DNA of 64,000 bases, taken from positions 186,001 through 250,000 of the forward strand of contig JAPZTW010000008.1 of assembly GCA_027533105.1 (NCBI GenBank), read 5' to 3'. Positions within the stretch are counted from its first letter, which is position 1, and the number at the start of each line of letters is the position of its first letter. The translations under genes were made by a program, and so were the position numbers. This document shows positions 39,215 to 47,553 of the stretch, in pieces. The notes beneath the pieces are model-generated. The model did no database searches. It worked only from the letters and a program-made list of their open reading frames with translations, and was not told where the DNA came from. The DNA is from Sphingomonadaceae bacterium (GTDB lineage: Bacteria > Pseudomonadota > Alphaproteobacteria > Sphingomonadales > Sphingomonadaceae).

Positions 39215-40684
39215 CTATTTGGGGAGCATGGCCAGCGGCAACAAGGGATGCACGTTCCAGGGATTGGGCATGAACCCGGTCGTGCTGCCACTGATCAGCG
39301 ACCAGCGGATTGGCACGCCGAAGGGGATGAAGCTGTTGGCGATGGTCAACTGGGCCTCGGCCTGGGCGAACAGGTCAGCGCGCCGGGTCGGATCTGTCTC
39401 GGCAAGAGCCTGCGCGGCAAAGCGATCGGCGGCCGCGCTGCACAGGGTGCGGACATTTACGCAACTGAGCTGGTTGAGGAACCAGCCGGCGCGCGGATAA
39501 CGCGCGACCGTGTCAACCAGCCGCAAGTCGGCCGGGGCATTCTCGGCAACCTTGCGGGAAGCAATGCCGATTGCCTCAAGGTCGCTGCGCAGGCGGGTGA
39601 ACAGCAAATCGCTGCCCGGTCCGGACGGCAGGGCGATCCGCAATTGCGGCTGCCCCTTGTCCGCGCTCCAGCGGGCGACGCGCGCCGCAGCCGTCGCGCG
39701 ACGTTCCGCCAATCCTTCACCAGGCCAGCGCTCGCCGACCGTCCCGTTATCGTCGCCTGCGCCCGGATTGACGATCCGCGTCGTGGCCGTCCAGCCGCCA
39801 ACATTGAGCGCGATCGCCAGGGCATCGCGGTCGATCGCCATGGCGATGGCTTCGCGGTTTTCGGCTGCGGCAAGAAAGCCCTGCGGAGCCACAACCGCAA
39901 GGCCAAACAAACCCGCGACCGGATCGAGGCGGATCGCCCCGCGCGACACGCCGCTTGCGTCAAGCCGCGGGAAATCGGCCAGCCGTCCGCCCAGGACCAC
40001 GTCCACTTCGCCCGCATTGAAGCGGGAAATCGCCCGCTCGGCCGGCAGGGCCGAAAGCCGCAGCTTGCGGGTCCGTTCCGCCCAATCCTCGACCTGGGGC
40101 AGGCCGCGATCCTCAGGTGCAATCGGGGTAAGCAACACGCTGCCCTCTTCGCGTTTCAGGCGCATCGGCCCAGCCCCGCGGCCCTTGCGGGCCAGGCCAA
40201 GCTCGGGCTGGGCGAGCAATTGCAGGAAATCCGGCTGTTGCTGGCGCAGGCGGATCTCGACTACCCGGCCGGCCATCGCCCGCACCTCGGCAATTCCGGC
40301 CAGATCCTGCGCCAGCGCCGTGCCGCGCAACGCCGTGATCGCCTGGAGCAGCGCCGTCCGGGCGCTATCGCCAGTCAGCTGCGTCTTGTCGGGCCAGGTC
40401 CCGTCGCGCAGGCGGAAAATGTAGCTGAGTCCATCGTCCGTCACGATCCAGCGGTCGGCCAGCGCCGGAACCACCCGGCCGCGCTCGTCGAAACCGACAA
40501 GTCCTTCGACGGTCGATGAACGCACCAGCTGGGCCGCCAGCGGAAGGCGCGGGCCGCTCACGAACAGCGAACCGGGCTCTCCGACAACCACGGCTTCGAC
40601 CGCGCGATCGCTGGCCGAATTGCAGGCGCCCAGCGCGACAAGCAGGACAAGCGGAGATAACAGGCGGCGCAGCTTGGGCGACAT
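39215..40684 (-). CDS. Family 5 (peptide/nickel-type) solute-binding lipoprotein
   Basis: A 489-residue protein with a lipoprotein signal (LVLLVALGACNSAS, lipidated Cys near residue 20) and the SBP_bac_5 fold: STVEGLVGFDERGRVVPALADRWIVTDDGLSYIFRLRDG is the family N-terminal motif. Normally these bind oligopeptides for an ABC importer, but no permease or ATPase genes adjoin it, so it may be an orphan or serve a distant transporter. The C-terminal part is less conserved. It is 54 bases downstream of the DUF4112 start, on the same strand. Confidence 0.8.
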   Translation of the reverse strand: MSPKLRRLLSPLVLLVALGACNSASDRAVEAVVVGEPGSLFVSGPRLPLAAQLVRSSTVEGLVGFDERGRVVPALADRWIVTDDGLSYIFRLRDGTWPDKTQLTGDSARTALLQAITALRGTALAQDLAGIAEVRAMAGRVVEIRLRQQQPDFLQLLAQPELGLARKGRGAGPMRLKREEGSVLLTPIAPEDRGLPQVEDWAERTRKLRLSALPAERAISRFNAGEVDVVLGGRLADFPRLDASGVSRGAIRLDPVAGLFGLAVVAPQGFLAAAENREAIAMAIDRDALAIALNVGGWTATTRIVNPGAGDDNGTVGERWPGEGLAERRATAAARVARWSADKGQPQLRIALPSGPGSDLLFTRLRSDLEAIGIASRKVAENAPADLRLVDTVARYPRAGWFLNQLSCVNVRTLCSAAADRFAAQALAETDPTRRADLFAQAEAQLTIANSFIPFGVPIRWSLISGSTTGFMPNPWNVHPLLPLAMLPK

Positions 40685-40729
40685 GCACCTGTCTTAGCCG
40701 ATTAGAACGAGGGCGGACAGGCCCGCGCG

Positions 40730-41164
40730 TCAGATCTTGCGCAGGGCCGTAAAGTTGGGCTGGTGGACCACCGGCGTGCGGACAAACCGGGGCGGACCAT
40801 CCCCAGTGGTAACGGGTGCGCGCGCCAGCTTCGGATCAATCTCTTCCCGGAAGGCGATCCCGCAGCGGTTATCCTGGACCCAGGCTACCGTCCCTTCGAC
40901 CCAGCCGATGTTGCGAAGCTGGATCCAGACAAGAACACCGCGCTGCAATTGCGGGCCACCGTCGGCCATGAGGCCGCCAGATGACAGGTTGCGGACGCGC
41001 ACCTTGTGCTCGCCCTCGATCCCGTCGATCCGCAGGTCAGCCGAAAGGAACAGGCTGTCGCGCGTGATCTGCCGATGCTCGTTCCCGCCCATGGTCGCGT
41101 CTCGTACTCCTGGTTCCGGTTTAGGCCTGCCCCCTCGGAACAAGGGAACTAGCCGAGATGCCAT
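40730..41164 (-). CDS. PilZ domain protein (cyclic-di-GMP effector)
   Basis: A 144-residue protein whose PilZ domain shows the c-di-GMP signature RxxxR at Arg31 and Arg35 (HRQITRD), then NLSSGGLM (N/D-x-S-x-x-G) at about residue 59, and a following strand VWIQLRNIGWVEGTVAWVQD. It would bind c-di-GMP and act as a single-domain effector of motility or envelope behaviour. The C-terminal tail is Pro-rich. The ATG at 41164 was chosen; ATG at 41092 (MGGNEHRQ) is possible. It is 45 bases upstream of the solute-binding lipoprotein gene. Confidence 0.85.
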   Translation of the reverse strand: MASRLVPLFRGGRPKPEPGVRDATMGGNEHRQITRDSLFLSADLRIDGIEGEHKVRVRNLSSGGLMADGGPQLQRGVLVWIQLRNIGWVEGTVAWVQDNRCGIAFREEIDPKLARAPVTTGDGPPRFVRTPVVHQPNFTALRKI

Positions 41165-41262
41165 CGCCGAAGACTAAACCGGAATGCCAAAGATGCGGTT
41201 AACGCCGGACCGGAGCGCTACGGGCAGCGCCGCTTCAACGGTGTTGCTGCCCACCGAAAGGC

Positions 41263-41721
41263 TTAATCGTCGCGCGAAATCTTCTCGCGGCGCTCGTGCG
41301 CTTCCTGGGCTTCGACCGTCATGGTCGCGATCGGGCGAGCCGACAGTCGGCCAAGGCCGATCGGTTCCCCGGTAACCTCGCAATAGCCGTATTCGCCTTC
41401 CTCAATCCGGCGCAGCGCCGATTCGATCTTGGCAATCAGCTTGCGCTGGCGATCGCGGGTGCGCAGTTCGATCCCCCAGTCCGTCTCGCTTGAAGCGCGG
41501 TCATTGAGATCGGGCTCACGGATCGGGCCATCCTGGAGCGATTGCAGGGTGTCCTGCGCGGCTGAAAGGATCAGCTTCTTCCATTCGAGCAGCAGTCGCC
41601 GGTAATAGTCGAGCTGCGTCTCGCACATGTATTCTTCGCTGTCGCTCGGGGTATAATCACCGCCAAGCGAACGCTTCGCCTTGGCAAGGACGTCAATTTC
41701 TTCGCCCAGAACCGTTGCCAT
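41263..41721 (-). CDS. dksA: DksA-type RNA polymerase-binding regulator lacking most zinc ligands
   Basis: A 152-residue DksA homologue that modulates transcription initiation with ppGpp. The coiled-coil tip has Asp71, Asp74 and Ala76 (REPDLNDRASSETD), the residues important in E. coli DksA. Only one of the four zinc-finger Cys is kept: YGYCEVTGEPIG has Cys114 then Thr where Cys is expected, and the second pair is TMTVEAQ. Alphaproteobacterial DksA often has this degenerate finger. The start is ATG at 41721. Confidence 0.92.
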   Translation of the reverse strand: MATVLGEEIDVLAKAKRSLGGDYTPSDSEEYMCETQLDYYRRLLLEWKKLILSAAQDTLQSLQDGPIREPDLNDRASSETDWGIELRTRDRQRKLIAKIESALRRIEEGEYGYCEVTGEPIGLGRLSARPIATMTVEAQEAHERREKISRDD

Positions 41722-42027
41722 AAACTCTCCACACCCAACCGAACGGACCCAGCGAGGTCCCTGCTGCCCCGGGTTTTCCCGATAGCTACCAGACGCCGGT
41801 TTTCGAGCGCGCGTATAGTGGGGGGGCAGGGCCCGCACAAGCGGCAATGCGGCAGTTCCATGACATTCCACAGGCAGTTACCTGTTTGCGCGCCGACCGG
41901 CGTTAACCGGCCAATCGCATGTCTCGGAAAAGACTTTCGGACGCGTTAACCTTTTGTTGACCAAGTTCCGCAAGTTTTGGCCTGTCACCGGGCAACAGGG
42001 GTCCGGACCGAATTGGGGGTTGGAAAA
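41722..42027. other. 306-base divergent region between dksA and Sel1 gene
   Basis: No credible gene. It contains the divergent promoters for dksA and the Sel1-type gene. A CtrA-like box TTAA-CCTTTTG-TTGA (41946-41960; one mismatch to TTAA-N7-TTAA) lies 67 bases before the Sel1 start, and GCGTTAACCGGCC is nearby at about 41900. The dksA side has a run of seven G (about 41820). Confidence 0.5.
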
Positions 42028-42366
42028 ATGAGCACGACCTGGATCCACAACGAAGCCTTCGCGACCGTGAAGCCGATCATCGAAACCGGAGAAGATCTGC
42101 TGGTCGCCACTTGCCTGGCTGCCGCAGCCCAGGGTGACACGAGCGCCTATTACGACCTTGGCGTGGCCTATTCGACCGGCAGCCATGGCGTCGACTGTGA
42201 CCTGATCGAAGCACACAAGTGGTTCAACCTTGCCGCCGCTGCCGGCCATGCCGAAGCAGCGCTCTGCCGCGCCGATGTCTCCGACGAGATGACGGCCCGC
42301 GAAATCGCGGAAGCCCAGCGGCGCGCCCGCGAATGGCTCTCGGCCACCGCGCGCAAGGCGGCCTGA
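42028..42366 (+). CDS. Sel1-repeat protein
   Basis: A 112-residue protein with Sel1-like tandem helices: GDTSAYYDLGVAYSTGSHGVDCDLIEAHKWFNLAAAAGHAEA. It is all-helical, likely a protein-interaction module. The start ATG (42028) follows GGTTGGAAAA. No signal peptide is visible. It ends six bases from the convergent FemAB-like gene. The upstream CtrA-like box suggests cell-cycle regulation, which is inference. Confidence 0.75.
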   Translation: MSTTWIHNEAFATVKPIIETGEDLLVATCLAAAAQGDTSAYYDLGVAYSTGSHGVDCDLIEAHKWFNLAAAAGHAEAALCRADVSDEMTAREIAEAQRRAREWLSATARKAA

Positions 42367-42372
42367 GCAGCC

Positions 42373-43506
42373 TCAGACTTTCCTGAAGGGCGCGCGTTCC
42401 GCGAGGAACAGCCGGTCCGCCGCGACCCCGCGCCGCTCGCGATCCAGAAAATCGGCCACGGCTTCGCGAAAGCCGGGATGAACGATGTAATGAGCCGATC
42501 GCGTTTCGACCGGTTCATAGCCCCGGGCCAGCTTGTGCCCACCCTGCGCCCCCGCCTCGACACGATCGAGGCCCAGCCGGATCGCGGCATCAATCGCCTG
42601 ATAATAGCATAGCTCGAAATGCAGGAACGGCTTGTCGACCACGGCCCCCCAATAGCGGCCGTAGAGCGCATCGGGCCCGATGAAGTTCAGGGCGCCGGCA
42701 ACCGGCTGCCCATCGACCAGCGCCAGGATCAGCAGGATCCGGTCTGCCATCCGCTGCCCCAGCAGGCTGAAGGCCTCGCGGGTCAGATAAGGACGTCCCC
42801 ATTTGCGCGCGCCGGTATCCTGGTAGAAGTGCCAGAAGGCATCCCAATGCGCTTCGGACAAGTCCGCCCCGGTGACATGGCGGATCTCCACCCCGGCCTG
42901 GGCCGCGGCGCGCTCCTTGCGGATGTCCTTGCGCTTGCGGCTGGATAGCGCGCCCAGAAAGTCCTCGAAGCTGGCATAGCCCCGGTTTTCCCAGTGGAAC
43001 TGGATATCGCTGCGCAGCAGCCAACCGGCCGCTTCGAACAGCGGCACCTGTTCTGGCGCGATGAAAGTGGCGTGAGCCGATGACAGGCCATTGGCCTCGC
43101 AAAGCTGCTCGGCCGCGCGCAGCAACGGCGTGGCCAGCGCCGGATCGCCCAGCAGCAGACGCGGTCCGGTGGCCGGCGTGAAGGGCACGGCGATCTGGAG
43201 CTTGGGATAGTAACTGCCGCCTGCCCGGTGCCAGGCATCGGCCCAGGCGTGATCGAACACGTATTCGCCCTGGCTATGTCCCTTGAGGTAAGCCGGCAGC
43301 GCCGCCGCAAGCTGCCCATCGGCGCCGTTGATCGCAATCGGGGCCGGGGTCCAGCCTGTGCCCGGTCCGACCGAGCCCGAATCTTCCAGCGCGGTCAGGA
43401 AGGCGTGGCTGAGAAAGGGGTTGCCCCCCGTCAGTGCATCCCACTCGGCAGCGGGCAGTTCGCCCACCCCGTTCAGGACCCGCGCCTCGATCGGGGTACT
43501 GGTCAC
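42373..43506 (-). CDS. FemAB-like GNAT acyltransferase (peptidoglycan-type, PF04339-like)
   Basis: A 377-residue protein of the FemAB/GNAT superfamily similar to DUF482 proteins. Features: NPFLSHAFLTALEDSGSVGPGTGW, GSYYPKLQIAVPFTPATGPRLL, FHWENRGYASFEDFLGALSSRKRKDIRKER and LYGRYWGAVVDKPFLHFELCYYQAIDAAI. Such proteins transfer aminoacyl or acetyl groups but this subgroup has no defined substrate. GTG start overlaps the upstream GDPD stop by four bases. Last gene of the five-gene overlapping operon. Confidence 0.85.
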   Translation of the reverse strand: MTSTPIEARVLNGVGELPAAEWDALTGGNPFLSHAFLTALEDSGSVGPGTGWTPAPIAINGADGQLAAALPAYLKGHSQGEYVFDHAWADAWHRAGGSYYPKLQIAVPFTPATGPRLLLGDPALATPLLRAAEQLCEANGLSSAHATFIAPEQVPLFEAAGWLLRSDIQFHWENRGYASFEDFLGALSSRKRKDIRKERAAAQAGVEIRHVTGADLSEAHWDAFWHFYQDTGARKWGRPYLTREAFSLLGQRMADRILLILALVDGQPVAGALNFIGPDALYGRYWGAVVDKPFLHFELCYYQAIDAAIRLGLDRVEAGAQGGHKLARGYEPVETRSAHYIVHPGFREAVADFLDRERRGVAADRLFLAERAPFRKV

Positions 43507-44282
43507 GCGATCCCCGCGCCCTCCGCGATCGGTGCATCGGCATGGATCGCGGCCCGTTCGCGGTGTTCTGGGCTGCGCACGGTCCAGGTCGTGACCGGCA
43601 GGCCCCGCGCCCGCTGGGCGGCAGCAAACCGGCTGGGCAGGTCGCGGATGTCATAGGCGAGGAACTGCGGCCGGGCATGCCACAGCGACAAGCGACGACG
43701 GATCATGCCGGGCAGCGCCTTGTCGTTCTCTTCGGTGACAACAAGGCCGCGCAGGGTCAGCGGCGAATGATCGGCAAACCAGCGCACGATCCGGGGATCG
43801 AAGCTCATGATCGCGTGCGGCCCCTGGTAGCCCTCCAGCACCCGCCGGACCGACAGGCACAGCGCGCCGATCCGGCGGTGATCGTCCCTGGGTGACTTGA
43901 TCTCGATCAGCAGCGGCACCTGGCCCGCCACCTGATCCAACAGCTGGCGCAAGGTGGGGATCGTATCCTTTCCGCCAGCCAGGCCGATCCGACCCAGTTC
44001 GGCGGCGCTCCGCCGGGCGACAGGACCGGTCTCAGCGGTCAGCCGATCCAGCGTGGCATCATGGAAAACCATTGCCTGGCCGTCGCTCGATCGCTGGATA
44101 TCGCATTCGATGCCCAGCCCGCGCGCAATCGCCCCGGCAAAAGCCGTGGGCGAGTTTTCCGGAACACCCGGGCCATGCAGACCGCGATGGGCAAACGCCC
44201 ATTCGCGCAGCCAGCGCACCCGTGCCGGATCGGGCACGGGAACCCGCCAGCGATCAATCGGCGCGAAGAGCGACAATGGCAT
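43503..44282 (-). CDS. Glycerophosphodiester phosphodiesterase
   Basis: A 259-residue GDPD that hydrolyses glycerophosphodiesters to glycerol-3-phosphate and an alcohol. It carries the catalytic HRGLHGPGVPENSPTAF (His-Arg and Glu-Asn-Ser), GIECDIQRSSDGQAMVFHDATLDRLT and EIKSPRDD motifs in a TIM barrel. The ATG at 44282 overlaps the RidA gene by 29 bases; a GTG further down (PVPDP) is possible. There is no signal peptide, so it probably acts in the cytoplasm. Confidence 0.9.
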   Translation of the reverse strand: MPLSLFAPIDRWRVPVPDPARVRWLREWAFAHRGLHGPGVPENSPTAFAGAIARGLGIECDIQRSSDGQAMVFHDATLDRLTAETGPVARRSAAELGRIGLAGGKDTIPTLRQLLDQVAGQVPLLIEIKSPRDDHRRIGALCLSVRRVLEGYQGPHAIMSFDPRIVRWFADHSPLTLRGLVVTEENDKALPGMIRRRLSLWHARPQFLAYDIRDLPSRFAAAQRARGLPVTTWTVRSPEHRERAAIHADAPIAEGAGIA

Positions 44283-44724
44283 CGACTTCGACCGCGCAAC
44301 CCAGCGGCAGGCTGGGCACGCCGACAGCGGCACGGGCGTGCTTGCCCGCCTCCCCGAACACGGCGACCATCAGTTCGGAAGCACCGTTCACCACCTTGGG
44401 CTGGTCGGTGAAATCGCCGGTGCAGTTGACGAAGCCGCCCAGCTTGACGATCCGTTCCACCCGATCGAACGAACCGAGCGCCGCCTTCAGCTGGGCCAGG
44501 ATCATCAGGCCGCAGCCCTGCGCCGCGCGGATCCCGTCTTCGACTGAGAGGTCCTCGCCCAGTCGCCCCTTCAGCAGCGCGCCATCGACGAACGAGACCT
44601 GGCCCGACACGAATGCATGCCCGCCCGAAACCACCACCGGGACATAGGCCGCCACCGGGGCGGCCGCGGCGGGCAGGGCCAGGCCCAGTTCGGCCAGTTT
44701 CGCTTCGACTTCGGCGTCAGTCAT
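44254..44724 (-). CDS. RidA/YjgF/Rid family protein
   Basis: A 156-residue RidA-like protein (enamine/imine deaminase family) with the C-terminal signatures FDRVERIVKLGGFVNCTGDFTDQP and RAAVGVPSLPLGCAVEVDAIVAL, including the Arg used for substrate carboxylate binding. It is a little longer at the N-terminus than typical RidA (about 130), fitting the Rid subgroup of alphaproteobacteria. The ATG at 44724 overlaps the HAD gene by eight bases. It would detoxify reactive enamines from PLP enzymes. Confidence 0.87.
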   Translation of the reverse strand: MTDAEVEAKLAELGLALPAAAAPVAAYVPVVVSGGHAFVSGQVSFVDGALLKGRLGEDLSVEDGIRAAQGCGLMILAQLKAALGSFDRVERIVKLGGFVNCTGDFTDQPKVVNGASELMVAVFGEAGKHARAAVGVPSLPLGCAVEVDAIVALRAD

Positions 44725-45349
44725 TCTTCTCTCCATTGATCCGCCCGAGCAGCCACGGCAGCGCGTGCTCCCAGGTGTCGATCCGGGCGTGCGCGTTGCC
44801 CGCCTCAAAGGCGCAGGAAATGTGCGGGGCCAGCGTCGGCTCACCGCACAGGTGCAGCCGATCGATATGCGGGGCAATCTCCTTCACCGAACCGTGGTGA
44901 TTGGCGATATCGTCAATGAACACAGCGTGGCTCGGCTGGTATTCATCGAGGATCGCCTGCAGCGCCGGACCTTTCGGGCCCTGATTGGTAAAGACTCGCG
45001 CCTCGATCCCGTGATCGAGCAGTTGCCGGCGACGCGCCTCGTTGTGCTTGTCGTGCAGGTTGGTCAGGATCACCACGTCGGCGTGTTGGGCGAGGGTATT
45101 GATCGCGCTGACCGCGCCGGCGATCGGGTATTGCCGGTGCATCTCGTTATCGAAGAAGCCTTGCAGGAATTCCCAGATCTTCGACCCTTCGACCAGCTCG
45201 CCGCTGTCCTTCCAGCGGACCGCGCGGCTGAAATCGTTGCCGACCATCGAGAACGACACGCCCTGCGTCTCGTCCAGCCATTGGGCAAAGGGGACGACCA
45301 TGTGCAGCAGCACTTCGTCGCAATCGGAGATGATCAGGGGTTTCGTCAT
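44717..45349 (-). CDS. HAD-like hydrolase
   Basis: A 210-residue HAD-superfamily protein. Motif I is IISDCDEVLLH with Asp9 and Asp11, motif II Thr in VVILTNLHD, and motif III/IV in AVFIDDIANHHGSVKEI. The cap region (residues about 35-85) contains NDFSRAVRWKDSGELVEGS. It would be a phosphatase for a small metabolite; the substrate is unknown. The ATG start overlaps the DUF3572 stop by four bases (ATGA). Confidence 0.85.
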   Translation of the reverse strand: MTKPLIISDCDEVLLHMVVPFAQWLDETQGVSFSMVGNDFSRAVRWKDSGELVEGSKIWEFLQGFFDNEMHRQYPIAGAVSAINTLAQHADVVILTNLHDKHNEARRRQLLDHGIEARVFTNQGPKGPALQAILDEYQPSHAVFIDDIANHHGSVKEIAPHIDRLHLCGEPTLAPHISCAFEAGNAHARIDTWEHALPWLLGRINGEKND

Positions 45350-45615
45350 GTCAGCGAATCCCGTGCCGCGATCAGGGCCTGCGGCGCAACCCCCAAATGC
45401 TCGGCTGCGGCACAAAGGTCAGGTTCGTGGGCTGCAAGGAACTCAAGCACGGCGCCCAGCACGGCCGGATCGGCCAGGCCCGAACGCAAGGCATCGGCAT
45501 CCAGTCCGGTCAGCGCCAGCAGTCGCTCGGCGCGCGGGCCATCGGCCAGCACCCAGACCAGTGCGCCCAGCGCCAGGGCAAAGGGGTCGGCGGGGGATTG
45601 GGGTTCGCGAAGAAT
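45346..45615 (-). CDS. DUF3572 domain protein with a probable ATT start
   Basis: An 89-residue protein similar to DUF3572, reading ADPFALALGALVWVLADGPR then AERLLALTGLDADALRSGL and a C-terminal helix AAAEHLGVAPQALIAARDSLT. No ATG, GTG or TTG occurs in frame near the expected start. ATT at 45615 lies six bases after GGAGG (GGAGGCCTGCAATTCTT), which fits initiation there. The start faces divK with only 36 bases between. It leads a five-gene operon in which every gene overlaps the next. Function unknown. Confidence 0.7.
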   Translation of the reverse strand: MLREPQSPADPFALALGALVWVLADGPRAERLLALTGLDADALRSGLADPAVLGAVLEFLAAHEPDLCAAAEHLGVAPQALIAARDSLT

Positions 45616-45651
45616 TGCAGGCCTCCGGCGACACGGTGTAGGACATCGCGC

Positions 45652-46029
45652 ATGGCAAAGCGCATCCTGGTTGTCGAGGACAACGACCTCAACCGCAAGC
45701 TGTTCTGCGATGTGCTGCGCAGCCAGGGCTATGCTGTGGAGCCTTGTGCCGACGGGCTTGAAGCGCTCGACAAGGCGCGCAGCTTCGTCCCCAACCTGAT
45801 CATCATGGATATCCAGCTGCCCAATGTTTCCGGGCTTGACTTGATCGAGGCGGCCAAGGCCGATGCCGTGCTGCGCCAGATCCCGGTGCTGGCCGTCACC
45901 GCCTATGCCGGCAAGGGCGACGAGGAACGCATCCGCGACGCCGGGGCGGAGGGCTATCTCGCCAAGCCGGTCTCGATCGGGCCGTTCATGGCAGCGGTCA
46001 AAGGCCTGGTCGAAAAGGCCGCAGCTTGA
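45652..46029 (+). CDS. divK: Single-domain response regulator DivK
   Basis: A 125-residue receiver domain without output domain. The phospho-acceptor is Asp53 in FVPNLIIMDIQLPNVSG, with acidic residues in VVEDND, Thr in VTAYAG and Lys in YLAKPV. Length and sequence (LNRKLFCDVLRSQGY) fit Caulobacter DivK, which controls PleC/DivJ and the CckA-CtrA pathway. CtrA is also present in the window at 37890-38585. It is 76 bases upstream of the acyl carrier protein gene. Confidence 0.9.
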   Translation: MAKRILVVEDNDLNRKLFCDVLRSQGYAVEPCADGLEALDKARSFVPNLIIMDIQLPNVSGLDLIEAAKADAVLRQIPVLAVTAYAGKGDEERIRDAGAEGYLAKPVSIGPFMAAVKGLVEKAAA

Positions 46030-46105
46030 CTTTCCGGCTGATCCGCCGCTTTTCCGCCCCATTCATCGGCCAGAGCGCCGCAAAACCAATTGGAGCATGA
46101 AAACA

Positions 46106-46345
46106 ATGGATCGCGCCGCCACTGCCGAGAAGATCGCCGGGATCATCGAACCCTTCAACAAGAAGGGTGTGGAGATCACCGATGCCAGCACCTTTGCCGG
46201 TGACCTGGAATTCGACAGTCTGACCGTGATGGATTTCGTCGCCGCGATCGAGGACGAGTTCGACATCATCATCAGCATGAACCAGCAGGCCGAAATCGAA
46301 ACCTATGGCCAGCTGATCGATGCCGTGGTGAAGCTGCAGGGCTGA
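46106..46345 (+). CDS. Acyl carrier protein dedicated to sphingolipid synthesis
   Basis: A 79-residue acyl carrier protein with phosphopantetheine Ser38 in LEFDSLTVMDF and a typical four-helix ACP sequence. It differs from FabF/FabH-type ACP (DLEFDSL rather than DSLD/VELVMALEE) and lies nine bases before the serine palmitoyltransferase gene, so it probably presents the fatty acyl chain. The ATG at 46106 has GGAG ten bases upstream; an ATG nine bases earlier is too close to that GGAG. Confidence 0.87.
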   Translation: MDRAATAEKIAGIIEPFNKKGVEITDASTFAGDLEFDSLTVMDFVAAIEDEFDIIISMNQQAEIETYGQLIDAVVKLQG

Positions 46346-46353
46346 TACGCGCA

Positions 46354-47553
46354 ATGACCGACCTGTTTTCCAAGTTCGACCCGCTGATCGAGCTTCGCAC
46401 CAACCTGCTCTCGCAAGGCCAGGAAGACCCGTTCAACCTGGTGATGGAGCGGGTGATCTCGCCCACCGAAGCGGTCTGCAACGGCCGGCCGACGATCCTG
46501 CTCGGTACCTACAACTACATGGGCATGACCTTCGATCCCGACGTGATCGAGGCGGGCAAGCAGGCGCTCGATGATTTCGGTTCCGGCACCACCGGCAGCC
46601 GTGTGCTGAACGGCACCTATGCGGGGCACCGCGCGGTCGAGGATGCACTCAAGGAATTCTACGGGATGGACCACGCGATGGTCTTTTCCACCGGGTACCA
46701 GGCCAACCTGGGGATCATTTCGACCGTCGCCGGCAAGGGCGACTACATCGTGCTCGACATCGATAGCCACGCCTCGATCTGGGATGGCTGCAAGATGGGC
46801 GATGCCGAGGTCGTGCCCTTCAAGCACAACGATATCGAGGCGATGGAAAAGCGCCTCAAGCGCATTCCCGAAGGCGCGGGCAAGCTGGTCGTGCTGGAAG
46901 GCGTCTACTCGATGCTGGGCGACATCGCCCCGCTGAAGGAGATGATCAAGGTCGCCAAGGACAACGGCGCGATGGTGCTGGTGGACGAGGCGCACTCGAT
47001 GGGCTTCATTGGCCCCAACGGGCGCGGCGTGGCCGAGGACCAGGGCGTGCTCGATCAGGTCGACTTCGTGATCGGCACTTTCTCGAAGTCGGTCGGCACG
47101 GTCGGCGGTTTCTGCGTGTCGAACCACCCGAAGTTCGAAATCCTGCGGCTGGTCTGCCGTCCCTACGTCTTCACCGCCAGCCTGCCGCCGAGCGTGGTTC
47201 ACACCGCGGCGACCTCGATCCGCAAGCTGATGCATGCGGGGAACAAGCGGGCGCACCTGTGGGAGAACTCGCGCGTTCTGCACCAGGGGCTGCGCGACAA
47301 GGGCTTCCAGCTCGGCACCGAAAAGGCCGAAAGCGCGATCATTGCAGTGATCATGCCCGACCTCGAAAAAGGCGCGGCGATGTGGGAGGCGCTGCTGAAG
47401 GAAGGGCTCTACGTGAACCTGGCCCGCCCGCCGGCCACCCCCGCCAACATGACCCTGCTGCGCTGCTCGCTCTGCGCTGAGCATACCGCCGAACAGGTCC
47501 AGACCATCATTGGCATGTTCGAGCGCGCCGGGAAGGCCGTGGGGATCATCTGA
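46354..47553 (+). CDS. spt: Serine palmitoyltransferase
   Basis: A 399-residue PLP-dependent alpha-oxoamine synthase that condenses serine with a fatty acyl thioester to 3-ketodihydrosphingosine, the first step of sphingolipid synthesis. Lys245 in FVIGTFSKSVGTVGGF forms the PLP aldimine; His139 in DSHASIW stacks the ring, and Asp211 and His214 in VDEAHSMGF complete the site. Numbering is shifted by about 20 from the S. paucimobilis enzyme, consistent with its shorter N-terminus. It shares one base with the SDR start (TGATG). Confidence 0.93.
   Translation: MTDLFSKFDPLIELRTNLLSQGQEDPFNLVMERVISPTEAVCNGRPTILLGTYNYMGMTFDPDVIEAGKQALDDFGSGTTGSRVLNGTYAGHRAVEDALKEFYGMDHAMVFSTGYQANLGIISTVAGKGDYIVLDIDSHASIWDGCKMGDAEVVPFKHNDIEAMEKRLKRIPEGAGKLVVLEGVYSMLGDIAPLKEMIKVAKDNGAMVLVDEAHSMGFIGPNGRGVAEDQGVLDQVDFVIGTFSKSVGTVGGFCVSNHPKFEILRLVCRPYVFTASLPPSVVHTAATSIRKLMHAGNKRAHLWENSRVLHQGLRDKGFQLGTEKAESAIIAVIMPDLEKGAAMWEALLKEGLYVNLARPPATPANMTLLRCSLCAEHTAEQVQTIIGMFERAGKAVGII

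Noticed and set aside
44254..44282. Possible frameshift at the 29-base overlap of RidA and GDPD genes
   Set aside because: Both proteins are complete and in-family; the overlap fits the style of this operon, and a later GTG start for GDPD is also possible.
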